A DNA stretch of 64,000 nucleotides from assembly GCF_016862175.1 (NCBI RefSeq), contig NZ_BOML01000031.1:205329-269328 (forward strand). The letters run 5' to 3'. The position numbers were made by a program, and so were the translations under genes. The notes under the pieces were generated by a model. That model saw only the letters and a program-made list of their open reading frames with translations. It did no database searches and had not been told where the DNA came from. Positions 33,494-41,497 of this stretch are shown here, in pieces; positions within the stretch are counted from its first letter, which is position 1; each line of letters starts with the position of its first letter. The DNA comes from Paractinoplanes durhamensis (GTDB taxonomy: Bacteria > Actinomycetota > Actinomycetes > Mycobacteriales > Micromonosporaceae).

Positions 33494-34195
33494 TCACCCT
33501 TCGAGGAGCACGCGCAGGTTAGTCAGGCTGGCAATCAGCGCGCTCGCATAACTCATGATCCGCCCCGCCCACTTGACCACCGCGGACGCGATCTGCGCGG
33601 CCACCACCGGAATCGTCACCACCAGCAGCGACTCGGCCGCCCAGACAATCACCCGGGCGACCAGGTCAGCGATCAGATCACGAACGATGTCGCGGGTGAA
33701 CTGCACCAGGTTGCCCGCCGCCTGGGTGGCCGCCGCCATGGTCGACGCGAGCACACTCAGGCCGCCCAGGCCGTCGACGTTGGCGGCCATCAGGCTCTGG
33801 TAGGACTCGGCGGCCGAACCCTGCCAGCCCGGCAGGTCCGAGGCCAGGTCGGCCTCCAGATCGCCGGCCAGTGATTGCAGTTCGCCGGCCATGTTGGCCC
33901 AGGTCCGGGCATTCGCGGCGATCAGATCCGGAATGCCGGCCAGGCGGTCGAGCACCTCACGCAGGGGATCGAAGTACTCCATCGCCCAACTCAGCCCGCC
34001 GGACAGCAGTGCGCTGAACGGGTCCAGAACAGTCGCCGCCACCTCCGTCGCGAAGGCACCGCCGGCCAGCGCGCCCTCGACCCAGCTCCCGCCGTTCACC
34101 GCCTGGTTCAGGCCCTGGAAGCTGTCGGCAAGACCCAAACCCGTGGTTCCGGTACGCGTCGTGACCGCGCCGGCCACCAATGATCTGTCCGGCAT
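33494..34195 (-). CDS. WXG/PPE-like type VII secretion substrate, toxin-less carrier
   Basis: 233 residues, almost all helical. A WXG-type turn appears as LPGWQGSAAESYQSL near residue 125. Long Ala-rich helices flank it, and a hydrophobic region at about 175-215 (VIVWAAESLLVVTIPVVAAQ) could insert in a membrane. In related polymorphic toxins this arrangement is the N-terminal delivery half and is followed by a linker and toxin domain, but here the chain ends at LRVLLEG. The start lies eight bases after the EspC-like gene, so the two probably form the usual heterodimer for ESX secretion. Confidence 0.75.
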   Translation of the reverse strand: MPDRSLVAGAVTTRTGTTGLGLADSFQGLNQAVNGGSWVEGALAGGAFATEVAATVLDPFSALLSGGLSWAMEYFDPLREVLDRLAGIPDLIAANARTWANMAGELQSLAGDLEADLASDLPGWQGSAAESYQSLMAANVDGLGGLSVLASTMAAATQAAGNLVQFTRDIVRDLIADLVARVIVWAAESLLVVTIPVVAAQIASAVVKWAGRIMSYASALIASLTNLRVLLEG

Positions 34196-34203
34196 CCCGA
34201 GTC

Positions 34204-34515
34204 CTAAAGTTGCCCGGCGCGACGGATCCGGCCCGCCGCCTTGTCATCGATGTCGCCGTACTCCTGACTCGTCCGGATCAGCGCGTCGGCGGCGCGACCG
34301 AGGTTCGCCTCGACGTGCGCGTACAGCTCGTTCTGCCGCTGATGCCGGCGCTCCAGGATCCCGGCCATCCAGCTGCAGAGAATTCCGTAGGCAGCGTCGT
34401 TGCTGCCGATACTCGCGCTCGCCGATTTGATCGCTCCGAACCGCTGCCGCAGCGCCTCGAGCTTGGCCGCGTGCGCCCGGATCTCCTGCGCATCGACCGC
34501 GAACCCGTCCGCCAT
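34204..34515 (-). CDS. EspC/DUF2580-like type VII secretion-associated protein
   Basis: 103 residues, two long helices. FAVDAQEIRAHAAKLEAL at the N-terminus, the central SNDAAYGILCSWMAGILERR and NLGRAADALIRTSQEYGDID fit the ESX-1 EspC-like family, small helical-hairpin proteins exported with WXG or PPE-type partners. ATG 34515 has GAGGGGGTG upstream; a TTG one codon earlier is possible. It lies between a putative immunity gene and the WXG-like carrier gene, with gaps of 7-8 bp, which is strong evidence for one operon. Confidence 0.82.
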   Translation of the reverse strand: MADGFAVDAQEIRAHAAKLEALRQRFGAIKSASASIGSNDAAYGILCSWMAGILERRHQRQNELYAHVEANLGRAADALIRTSQEYGDIDDKAAGRIRRAGQL

Positions 34516-34522
34516 CAACCGG

Positions 34523-35227
34523 TCACCCCCTCAGCGCCTGCAGTGTGTCGAGCGTGTCGAGATAGGAGTGGAAACGCACCCCGCCACGGCGAGCGTGGTC
34601 GGCGAGCGTGAGAACCAGACCTCGTACGTGCGGAAGGGCGCCGAGAATCTCGCGAACGTTTTCCGCGGTGAAGTCCAGTCCCACGACCAAGGGGCGTTCG
34701 GTGGCCAGGGAGTCGAGGTCGGCGATCTGGAATTCGTCGTCGTACTCGGGGGCGCGGTCGCGCAGGAAGGTCCATGAATCGCGGTACTCCGGCAGGACGT
34801 CGGCCTGGAAGAACGACACCGCCAGATCCTGTTCGTCGGTGTATCCGCTGAACACCCAGCCCGGGTCGTCGTCGTGGGCGATCTCGATGCCGCCGTACAC
34901 GATCCCGATGCCCGCGTCACTCAGCGCGGCCCGCACCCCGGCCGGCGGAACGGTGGGACGCGACGACTGCACCATCCGGGCATGCAGGGCCTGAGCAATA
35001 CGGAGAATCCGGTCCGGCTCGTCGACGAGGTCCAGCCTCGGCACCAGGGTCGCCCGCTCCAACGCCTGGTCGATCCCGACGGCCTGTTCGACGGAGATCT
35101 CCCGGCCGTCGTCGAACCGCGGATCGGGCGTCAGGTCGACCCCGAGGAGATCCGCCCCCAGCTTCTCGAAGGCGACGGCCTCGCCCGCCGAGCGGACCCG
35201 GTCCACCTTGATCAGGTCATTCGTCAT
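34523..35227 (-). CDS. Acidic protein, candidate immunity protein
   Basis: 234 residues, soluble, strongly acidic, no signal peptide. No family is recognised. Sequence such as IVYGGIEIAHDDDPGWVFSGYTDEQDLAV and the repeated DD/DE clusters give a net negative charge typical of immunity proteins that plug basic nuclease sites. The ATG at 35227 overlaps the 3' end of the toxin-like gene by 11 bases, the usual toxin-then-immunity order with coupled translation. The LRG-like C-terminal half (PLVVGLDFTAENVREILGAL, HVRGLVLTLADHARRGG) may be a separate fold. Function is inferred from order and charge only. Confidence 0.68.
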   Translation of the reverse strand: MTNDLIKVDRVRSAGEAVAFEKLGADLLGVDLTPDPRFDDGREISVEQAVGIDQALERATLVPRLDLVDEPDRILRIAQALHARMVQSSRPTVPPAGVRAALSDAGIGIVYGGIEIAHDDDPGWVFSGYTDEQDLAVSFFQADVLPEYRDSWTFLRDRAPEYDDEFQIADLDSLATERPLVVGLDFTAENVREILGALPHVRGLVLTLADHARRGGVRFHSYLDTLDTLQALRG

Positions 35228-35798
35228 AGCGCACTACATTCCCGCCCAGTTCGTCGGCGCCCCGGAAGTCCCGCGGGACAACCCAGGTCTTTCCCTGCGT
35301 ATTCGTGGAAATCTTCCAGTACGGCGACCCCTCTGGAGTGTGCCGCCCGCCGCCCGGATGCACCTGGATGTTCGTGATCTCGGGATGCCCTTCGACGCGC
35401 ACCTGCTGCGCCCGCTGCGAGGTGCCCTTCTTGGTGCTCTGCTCCACATGCGCCGGGTAACCCGCGGCCGTGAACTGATCGGCAAGGCCCTGCGCCGACT
35501 GCCCGACGACCGACTTGGGGTTGCTGACCAGGCCGTCGACGAATTCCGGCGAACGACCGGCATCGGGCTGTGCGGATTCGAGCGTGACATCGTGTTCGCC
35601 GGCCGGACCGGCTCGACCGGCGTTCCCGGAAGGCGACTTGTCAGCCTCCCCCGTTTCGAGCCGCGCGGACACCGCGTTCTCCTGGGCGGCCATGCTTTCG
35701 CCACCACCACCGCCGTGCACGCGGGGCCGGGGCGCGGACGGCGACCCGCCCTCACCTTCGCCACCGGTGTGCGAGCCTCGCGGCTTCGGCGGTGCCAT
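35217..35798 (-). CDS. Polymorphic-toxin C-terminal module, separate gene
   Basis: 193 residues. Residues 1-90 are Gly/Pro/Glu-rich and look like the disordered linker that in polymorphic toxins separates delivery and toxin parts. Residues about 90-193 are a compact domain: FVDGLVSNPKSVVGQSAQGL, EITNIQVHPGGGRHTPEGSP, then YWKISTNTQGKTWVVPRDF. The conserved-looking His/Arg/Tyr/Lys cluster (HPGGGRH, YWK) is the kind of arrangement found in small RNase toxins, but I cannot name the family. There is no WXG domain or signal peptide in this gene, so it must use the carrier encoded downstream or be non-secreted. Confidence 0.66.
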   Translation of the reverse strand: MAPPKPRGSHTGGEGEGGSPSAPRPRVHGGGGGESMAAQENAVSARLETGEADKSPSGNAGRAGPAGEHDVTLESAQPDAGRSPEFVDGLVSNPKSVVGQSAQGLADQFTAAGYPAHVEQSTKKGTSQRAQQVRVEGHPEITNIQVHPGGGRHTPEGSPYWKISTNTQGKTWVVPRDFRGADELGGNVVRYDE

Positions 35799-35988
35799 TC
35801 ACTGCCCCACCCGGACGATGATCGACGTCAATACGTCAGGGTAGTGAACCACCGCCACCGGTCTGGTGCCCGAGGGCCCGACGAGGTGGTCGGCCCGGGA
35901 ACGGTCATTCGGCACGTTGGGACGATTAGTTTGGGATGCTGCGGTGGTCTACCTGGCTGACACCACTCGACGTGAAGGGAACATTGCC

Positions 35989-36603
35989 ATGGCTAAGGTC
36001 ATCTCCACCCTGTTCATCTCGGCTGATGGGGTGGCTGAGGTCGACCCGGACTGGCACTTTCCCTACTTCGACGACAACATGGGGCGGGCCGTCGGGGAGG
36101 ACTACGACACCGCGGACGTGCTGTTGATCGGGCGGGTCACCTACGACAGCTTTGCGGGCGCCTGGCCCGGGCGGGAAGCGGCCGGTGGGGACGACGCCAC
36201 CTTCGCCAAGCAGCTCGGGGACATCCGCAAGGTCGTGGTCTCTCGCCAGCCGCTTGAATTCGATTGGCGCGGGTCCGAGCTCATCGACGGCGACCTCGTG
36301 GACGCCGTCCGGGTGCTCAAGGCGGACGCGGGCATCAAGGGGATTCTCATCCCGGGGTCGATCTCGGTCGTGCAGCAGCTGCTCGCGGCGGGGCTGGTCG
36401 ACGAGCTTCGGCTGCTCGTGCATCCGGTGGCGGCGCGTAAGGGGCGCAAGCTGTTCGATGACGGCGACAGCCCGTACCACCTGACGGTGACCTCGACCGA
36501 AGCCTTCCCGACCGGCGTCATCCGGGTGATCTACGCGCCGGCCGAGGCGCCGGCCAAGGTCGGCTACGACGAGGTCAAGGATCTCACGCCCGGTAACGAC
36601 TAG
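35989..36603 (+). CDS. Dihydrofolate reductase/RibD C-terminal family protein
   Basis: 204 residues. The fold signature is visible as STLFISADGVAEVDPDWHFP near residue 6, DVLLIGRVTYDSFAGAWPG near 42, RKVVVSRQPLEFDWRGSELI near 80, and GILIPGSISVVQQLLAAGLVDEL near 110, matching the RibD_C/YwjB-type reductases that use NAD(P)H. Actinobacteria carry many paralogues of unknown substrate. ATG 35989 has AAGGGA upstream. The start of the toxin-like gene is divergent with a 190-bp gap, and the 3' end overlaps the convergent secreted-protein gene by four bases. Confidence 0.9.
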   Translation: MAKVISTLFISADGVAEVDPDWHFPYFDDNMGRAVGEDYDTADVLLIGRVTYDSFAGAWPGREAAGGDDATFAKQLGDIRKVVVSRQPLEFDWRGSELIDGDLVDAVRVLKADAGIKGILIPGSISVVQQLLAAGLVDELRLLVHPVAARKGRKLFDDGDSPYHLTVTSTEAFPTGVIRVIYAPAEAPAKVGYDEVKDLTPGND

Positions 36604-38063
36604 CTCGGGAGCACCCGGGCCACCTTGATGGACGTGCTGGTCGAGCCGGCCGCGGGGTAGGCTGCGCTGCCGTCGGCGTACGTCTTGAAGGCCTGGTAGT
36701 CGTGGTCCTTCGCGGCGATCGTGAACTGCTTGCCGATCGCCGCGGCGGTGCCCGAGTCGTAGACCTGGGCCTTCATCGTGGAGCCGGACTGCCAGGTCAG
36801 CAGCATCTTGCCGGAGCCGTAGGTGACCAGGTGCGGATGGCTGGAACTGGCGCCGGTCTTGATCGTCTTGCTGGCGGCCGCGCTGCCCGCGAAATGCGAC
36901 AGGCGGACCGTGCCGCCCTGGCTCCACGCCGTCCAGTAGCCCGATGACTTGGCCAGGACCAGGTCGCCGCCGAAGAGGGTGCCGTCGCAGGTGCCGGCGG
37001 CGACCGTCCGGTACGGGTTGGGCTGCGCGATCCGGCAGTCGTTGTCGGTGGCGCAGACCATCGCGAACTTCTTGGCGCGCGGATCCCAGACGATCCGCGA
37101 CGTCCACGCGTGGCTGCAGCCGACCTCGAAGCTGTTGTGCCCGCTGAGCAGCGCACCCGACTTGCTGACCACCTGCATCCGGTCGCCCTCGTGGATGTCG
37201 ACGCAGCTGCCGTTCTTGACGGTGATGGCGACGCCGAAGTACGCGGCGTAGTTGCTGCCGTCGTAGGCCAGCCGGCCGTGGTGCTGGTACCACCAGACGA
37301 ACCGGGCGCCGTCGTCGTAGCCGCCGCGGGCCGACGTCAGGTTGCTGACCTGGCGCTCCCACACGGTCTTGCCGTTGTTGTCGAAGCGGACCATGACCAT
37401 CTGGTTGCACGGGCTGGATTCGCCGCCGCAGAGCGGGCCGGTGTGGCAGTCGCCCTTGCGGGTCAGCAGCAGCACGCCGCCGGTCGCGTCGGCCTGCACG
37501 TCCTGCAGGTCGATGCCGGTGAAGCTGGTGGGGGTGCCGACGAGCTTGTCGTCGCAGCCGAGCTTGCCCAGGTGCACCTTGCCGTCGGTGCCGAGCCAGG
37601 CCAGCCAGGAGCCGCCGGTGGGGGTGGCCGCGATCGCCATCGGCAGTGCCTCGGTGTCGCCCTCGCCGCCGTAGCCCTTCACCGACGAGCCCACGCTGAC
37701 CTGGGTGACCTTGGTGACCGGGGCCGCGCCGACCGCGCGGGCGCAGGGGCCGGCAGTTTTCGGGGCGGTCGAAGCGGAGACGGATGGGACCGCGCTGGGC
37801 AGGGATGCCGACGGGGGTGCGCCGACGGGGGCGGCGGAAGCGGAGCCGGAGGTCGACGACGCGGCCGCCGAGGACGTGGACGCAGAGGACGACGGGGATG
37901 AGGACGCCGAGAGCCACCCGGTGGCCCCCGCGGGCAGGATGAACGCCGCCGCCGCGACGGCCGCGGCAACCCCCGCGACCACACCGATCAGGGCAAACCG
38001 GCGAACCGGCGATCCAGGCTTGCGGTGCCCGGGAACCTCGGGTGCGACGTCATTCGTACTCAT
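36600..38063 (-). CDS. Exported propeller-like protein of unknown function, CelR-box controlled
   Basis: 487 residues. A membrane anchor or signal segment (FALIGVVAGVAAAVAAAAFI near 23-42) is followed by a Ser/Ala/Pro linker to about 110 and a large extracytoplasmic region. Repeated short segments such as GGSWLAWLGTDGKVHLGKL, GGVLLLTRKGDC and MLLTWQSGSTMKAQVYDSG suggest a beta-propeller. At least eight Cys occur in the exported part (GDCHTGPLCGGESSPC, GCSHAWTSR, NDCRIAQ), implying disulphides. A 14-bp CelR/CebR-like box lies 16 bp upstream of the ATG. That links it to plant-polysaccharide response, and binding or sensing of sugar is a reasonable guess. Confidence 0.75.
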   Translation of the reverse strand: MSTNDVAPEVPGHRKPGSPVRRFALIGVVAGVAAAVAAAAFILPAGATGWLSASSSPSSSASTSSAAASSTSGSASAAPVGAPPSASLPSAVPSVSASTAPKTAGPCARAVGAAPVTKVTQVSVGSSVKGYGGEGDTEALPMAIAATPTGGSWLAWLGTDGKVHLGKLGCDDKLVGTPTSFTGIDLQDVQADATGGVLLLTRKGDCHTGPLCGGESSPCNQMVMVRFDNNGKTVWERQVSNLTSARGGYDDGARFVWWYQHHGRLAYDGSNYAAYFGVAITVKNGSCVDIHEGDRMQVVSKSGALLSGHNSFEVGCSHAWTSRIVWDPRAKKFAMVCATDNDCRIAQPNPYRTVAAGTCDGTLFGGDLVLAKSSGYWTAWSQGGTVRLSHFAGSAAASKTIKTGASSSHPHLVTYGSGKMLLTWQSGSTMKAQVYDSGTAAAIGKQFTIAAKDHDYQAFKTYADGSAAYPAAGSTSTSIKVARVLPS

Positions 38064-38079
38064 CAGCGCGGGACTTTAC

Positions 38080-38093
38080 TGGGAACGCTCCCA
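38080..38093. promoter_or_regulatory. CelR/CebR-like operator
   Basis: TGGGAACGCTCCCA differs at one base from the 14-bp inverted repeat TGGGAGCGCTCCCA known for Thermobifida CelR and used by CebR-type LacI repressors of cellulose utilisation. It lies upstream of the exported-protein gene ending at 36600 and downstream of the PMT-type gene. Confidence 0.72.
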
Positions 38094-38131
38094 CCGAGTC
38101 ATGCTGAAGATCTTTTGAAAGCCTTAAGCTT

Positions 38132-39733
38132 TCAGCGCCGATAGATCCGCATCGAGTACCCCACGTTGTCGATCTCGGTGCTGGAGTCGATCAGCTGCTT
38201 CAGCCGGCCCTTGGCCAGCGCCACCCGGGAATCCGAGACGACGAGCAGCCCATGCACGTCATCGATCGGCACCCCGAGCGGATTTTTCCCCTGAATACCG
38301 TAATATCCGGGCACGCCGCTACCTTTGTAGACCAGCCAGACCGTCTCGTTCGGATACTTGTCCCGCAGCCGGATCCCCAGCCGCGCCAGGTCCTGCCCCC
38401 AGTCGACGTTGGCGTCGTGCAGGTTGAGGTGCGTCTTCGAGGTCCCGCCGAAGGCCTCGTTCGAATACGGCAGGTAGTACGGGAAGGTCAGCATCGAACT
38501 GACCGCCACGAACGCGGTCAGCGCGGCCACCCCGGCCCAGGCGAACCGCAGCCGGATGAGCATGACCGTCCCGGCCACCACGGCCAGGAAGATCGGCATG
38601 AAGATCACGTAGCGGGTGCCGTAGTCGCGCGACCCGGTCATCGCCACCAGCATCAGCACCGACGCCGGCAGCAGGAGATAGAGCGTCGCGATCCGCAGTG
38701 CCGGCTTGACCAGCATGGTGATCGTGCCGGCCACCCACAGCGCGAGCATCCCGAGCGGCGTCTTGATCAGCAGCGCGACCGGCAGGTAATACCAGGGCGA
38801 CCCGCGATAGGCCCGCCCGAGCAGGAACCCGTTGAAGCTGCGCGCCTCGAACTTGAACTGGATCAGAATCCCGTCCCGATAGGCCTTCGGCAGCGGCAGC
38901 AGATCGACCGCGAGCCCCTTGAGCCCACCCGGATGCGGAAGATTCGCCGGCGTCGTCCAGCGCATCCGCGGATCAACCGCCAGATAGACGACCCAGACCA
39001 CGGCCACGGCGATGACACCGACCCCGAGGGCACCGACGATCCGCCAGCCCAGATTCCGCCACCAGGCACCCGGTTTCCCGATCAGAAAGGGCGACAGAAG
39101 AGCCAGGACCAGGACTACGGGTACGGCGGGGAGAGCGCTCATCCGGGTCGCGAGTGCGGCGCCCAGGGCCAGGCCGGCGAGCGGCAGATACAGCCGTGGT
39201 CGCAGGCGGGAGCGCCACAGCATCCAGAACGTGGTGAGCAGCAGCCCGGCCGCCGGCACGTCCAGCGTGGCCAGCGAGCCGTGCGCGATCACGTCCGGTG
39301 AGAAGGCGTAGAGCGCGAGCGCGACCAACCCCGCCCACCGCCCGGCCAGGTCGCGAGCGAACCCGAGCACGACCAGCCCGAACAGCAGCGTCAGCACGAT
39401 GATCGGCACCCGGGCCAGCAGCATCAGCCGGAACGGGTTGTTGCCGGTCTCGTAGAGCAGGTGCCGGCCCAAGGCCGTCTGAGTTCCGGGGTACGCCGGG
39501 TCGAGCTTGGCGTCGTCGAAGGCCAGCCCGACCGCCATCACCAGCTTGCCCAGCGGCGGATGCTCCGGGTTGTAGCGCAGGCTGTGCTGCTGGGTGAGCA
39601 CCTCCGCGGTGGCCACGTAGACCGGCTCGTCGATGGTCGGCGACTGCTGCAGCGCCGTGGTGACCATCGCGAACGCCATGCCCCCCAGCATCGCCACCAC
39701 GATCAGGGGATAGATCAGACGCTTCCACGGCAC
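38132..39733 (-). CDS. PMT/ArnT-type membrane glycosyltransferase
   Basis: 533 residues with about 10-12 membrane helices, GT-C fold. The first extracytoplasmic loop has the catalytic acidic motif TIDEPVYVATAEVL near 34 and NPEHPPLGKLVMAVGL near 54, where His-Pro-Pro is typical of the dolichyl/polyprenyl-phosphate sugar-using PMT_2 group. The C-terminal globular part (GTSKTHLNLHDANVDWGQDL, LVYKGSGVPGYYGIQG) carries a typical extracytoplasmic domain. It transfers a sugar from a lipid carrier to protein or lipid; acceptor unknown. The start is a GTG at 39733 with a weak ribosome site. The next gene upstream, an acyl-CoA ligase, ends 10 bp away. Confidence 0.85.
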   Translation of the reverse strand: MPWKRLIYPLIVVAMLGGMAFAMVTTALQQSPTIDEPVYVATAEVLTQQHSLRYNPEHPPLGKLVMAVGLAFDDAKLDPAYPGTQTALGRHLLYETGNNPFRLMLLARVPIIVLTLLFGLVVLGFARDLAGRWAGLVALALYAFSPDVIAHGSLATLDVPAAGLLLTTFWMLWRSRLRPRLYLPLAGLALGAALATRMSALPAVPVVLVLALLSPFLIGKPGAWWRNLGWRIVGALGVGVIAVAVVWVVYLAVDPRMRWTTPANLPHPGGLKGLAVDLLPLPKAYRDGILIQFKFEARSFNGFLLGRAYRGSPWYYLPVALLIKTPLGMLALWVAGTITMLVKPALRIATLYLLLPASVLMLVAMTGSRDYGTRYVIFMPIFLAVVAGTVMLIRLRFAWAGVAALTAFVAVSSMLTFPYYLPYSNEAFGGTSKTHLNLHDANVDWGQDLARLGIRLRDKYPNETVWLVYKGSGVPGYYGIQGKNPLGVPIDDVHGLLVVSDSRVALAKGRLKQLIDSSTEIDNVGYSMRIYRR

Positions 39734-39742
39734 CGCGCAAAC

Positions 39743-41410
39743 TTAGCCGGTGAATTCGCCGTCCGGCGTGGCGGCCGCGTCGGCGCGCTTCACGAGCTCG
39801 GCGGCGCGCAGCTCGACGCGGCGGATCTTGCCGGAGATCGTCTTCGGGAGCACCGAGAACTCCAGGCGGCGGATCCGGGCGTACGGCGGCATGTGTTCCT
39901 TCGCGTACGCGAAAATAGCTTCCGCCGTCGAAGCGGAAGCGTCCCACCCCTCCGCGAGCACGACGTAGGCCTTCGGCACCGCCAGGCGCAGGGGGTCGGG
40001 CGACGGCACCACCGCCGCCTCGACCACGGCCTCGTGCTCGATCAGGATGCTCTCCAGCTCGAACGGCGAGATCCGGTAGTCGGACGCCTTGAACACGTCG
40101 TCGGTCCGCCCGACGTAGGTGATGTAGCCGTCGTCGTCGCGGGCGGCCACGTCGCCGGTGTGGTAGTAGCCGCCGGCCATCCGCTCGGTGGTGAGCTCGG
40201 CGTCGCCGTGGTAGCCGACCATCAGCCCGGTCGGCCGCGGGTCGAGCGCCACGCAGATCTCACCCTCGGTAGCCGGCTGCTGGGTGTGCGGGTCGATCAG
40301 CTCGATCCGGTAACCGGGGACCGGGCGGCCCATCGAGCCCGGCTTGACCGGCTGGCCGGGCGTGTTGGCGATCTGCACGGTCGTCTCGGTCTGCCCGAAA
40401 CCGTCCCGGATGGTCACTCCCCACGCCTTGCGCACCTGGTCGATGACCTCGGGATTCAGCGGTTCGCCGGCGCCCACGACGAGCCGCGGCGGGGTGCGCA
40501 GCGCGGACAGGTCGGATTGGATGAGCATCCGCCAGACGGTCGGCGGGGCGCAGAAACTGGTCACGCCGCAGCGCTGCATCTCGGCCATCAGCCGACCGGC
40601 GTCGAACCGTGCGTAGTTGTAGATGAACACGCACGCCTGCGCGTTCCAGGGGGCGAAGACGTTGCTCCAGGCATGCTTCGCCCATCCGGGCGAGGAGATG
40701 TTGAGGTGTACGTCGCCGGGCCGCAGCCCGATCCAGTACATCGTCGAGAGGTGCCCGACCGGGTACGACTGGTGGGTGTGCTCGACCAGCTTCGGCTCGG
40801 CGGTCGTCCCGGACGTGAAGTAGAGCAGCAGCGTGTCGGTGGCCCGGGTCGGCCCGTCCGGTTCAAAAGCTTCATTTCCGGCGTACGAGTCGTGGAAGTT
40901 CAGCCAGCCGTCGACCGGACCGCCCACCGCGATCTTCGTGACGTCGAGGTCGGCGAACTTGGCGGCCGCGGCCGCCGTGGTGATCACGTGCTTGGCGCCG
41001 CCGCGGGCCACCCGGACCGCCGAGTCGGCCGGGCCGAGCAGCGGGGTGGCCGGGATCAGCACGGCACCCAGCTTCATCGCGGCCAGGATGGTGTCCCACA
41101 ACTCGGCCTGGTTGCCGAGCATCAGCACGATCCGGTCGCCGCGCGCGATCCCCTGGGCCCGCAGCCAGTTCGCCACCTGGTTGGAGCGGCGGGCCATCTC
41201 GGCGAACGAGAAGCGCTGCTCGGAGCCGTCCTCCTCGACGATCCAGAGGGCCGGCGCGTCGTTGCCCTCGGCGATCACGTCGAACCAGTCGAGCGCCCAG
41301 TTGAATTCGCCCAGCTCCGGCCACGAGAACCCGGCCAGGGCCGTCTCGTACTGCTCGGCGTGCGCCACCAGGAAGTCCCGTGCCTGCCGAAATGCCGCCG
41401 TGCCCGCCAT
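39743..41410 (-). CDS. Acyl-CoA synthetase, medium-chain/ACSM-like
   Basis: 555 residues, ANL superfamily. It activates a carboxylic acid to acyl-CoA with ATP. P-loop YFTSGTTAEPKLVEH near 200, adenylation-site signature GFGQTETTVQIANTPGQPV near 336, GGYYHTGDVAARDDDGYI near 405 with the Asp that contacts ribose, and the catalytic C-terminal Lys in KTISGKIRRVEL near 525. The sequence WALDWFDVIAEGN near the start resembles medium-chain acyl-CoA ligases rather than acetyl-CoA synthetase. ATG 41410 follows GAGGGGAC. No genes for a defined carboxylate pathway are adjacent. Confidence 0.92.
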   Translation of the reverse strand: MAGTAAFRQARDFLVAHAEQYETALAGFSWPELGEFNWALDWFDVIAEGNDAPALWIVEEDGSEQRFSFAEMARRSNQVANWLRAQGIARGDRIVLMLGNQAELWDTILAAMKLGAVLIPATPLLGPADSAVRVARGGAKHVITTAAAAAKFADLDVTKIAVGGPVDGWLNFHDSYAGNEAFEPDGPTRATDTLLLYFTSGTTAEPKLVEHTHQSYPVGHLSTMYWIGLRPGDVHLNISSPGWAKHAWSNVFAPWNAQACVFIYNYARFDAGRLMAEMQRCGVTSFCAPPTVWRMLIQSDLSALRTPPRLVVGAGEPLNPEVIDQVRKAWGVTIRDGFGQTETTVQIANTPGQPVKPGSMGRPVPGYRIELIDPHTQQPATEGEICVALDPRPTGLMVGYHGDAELTTERMAGGYYHTGDVAARDDDGYITYVGRTDDVFKASDYRISPFELESILIEHEAVVEAAVVPSPDPLRLAVPKAYVVLAEGWDASASTAEAIFAYAKEHMPPYARIRRLEFSVLPKTISGKIRRVELRAAELVKRADAAATPDGEFTG

Positions 41411-41497
41411 GATGTCCCCTCAGCCCGTCCAGGTCAGGGGACAGACTGCGCTCGGGCGGGCGATGAACGGTAGCCCCGAACGGGGGTGGCGATCATC

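Noticed and set aside
38117..38133. GAAAGC/GCTTTC hairpin as terminator of the PMT gene
   Set aside because: It overlaps the stop codon and has no T-tract on the minus strand, so it is probably incidental.
41411..41497. Small gene between acyl-CoA ligase and dioxygenase-like gene
   Set aside because: No ORF with a ribosome site; only promoter-sized space.
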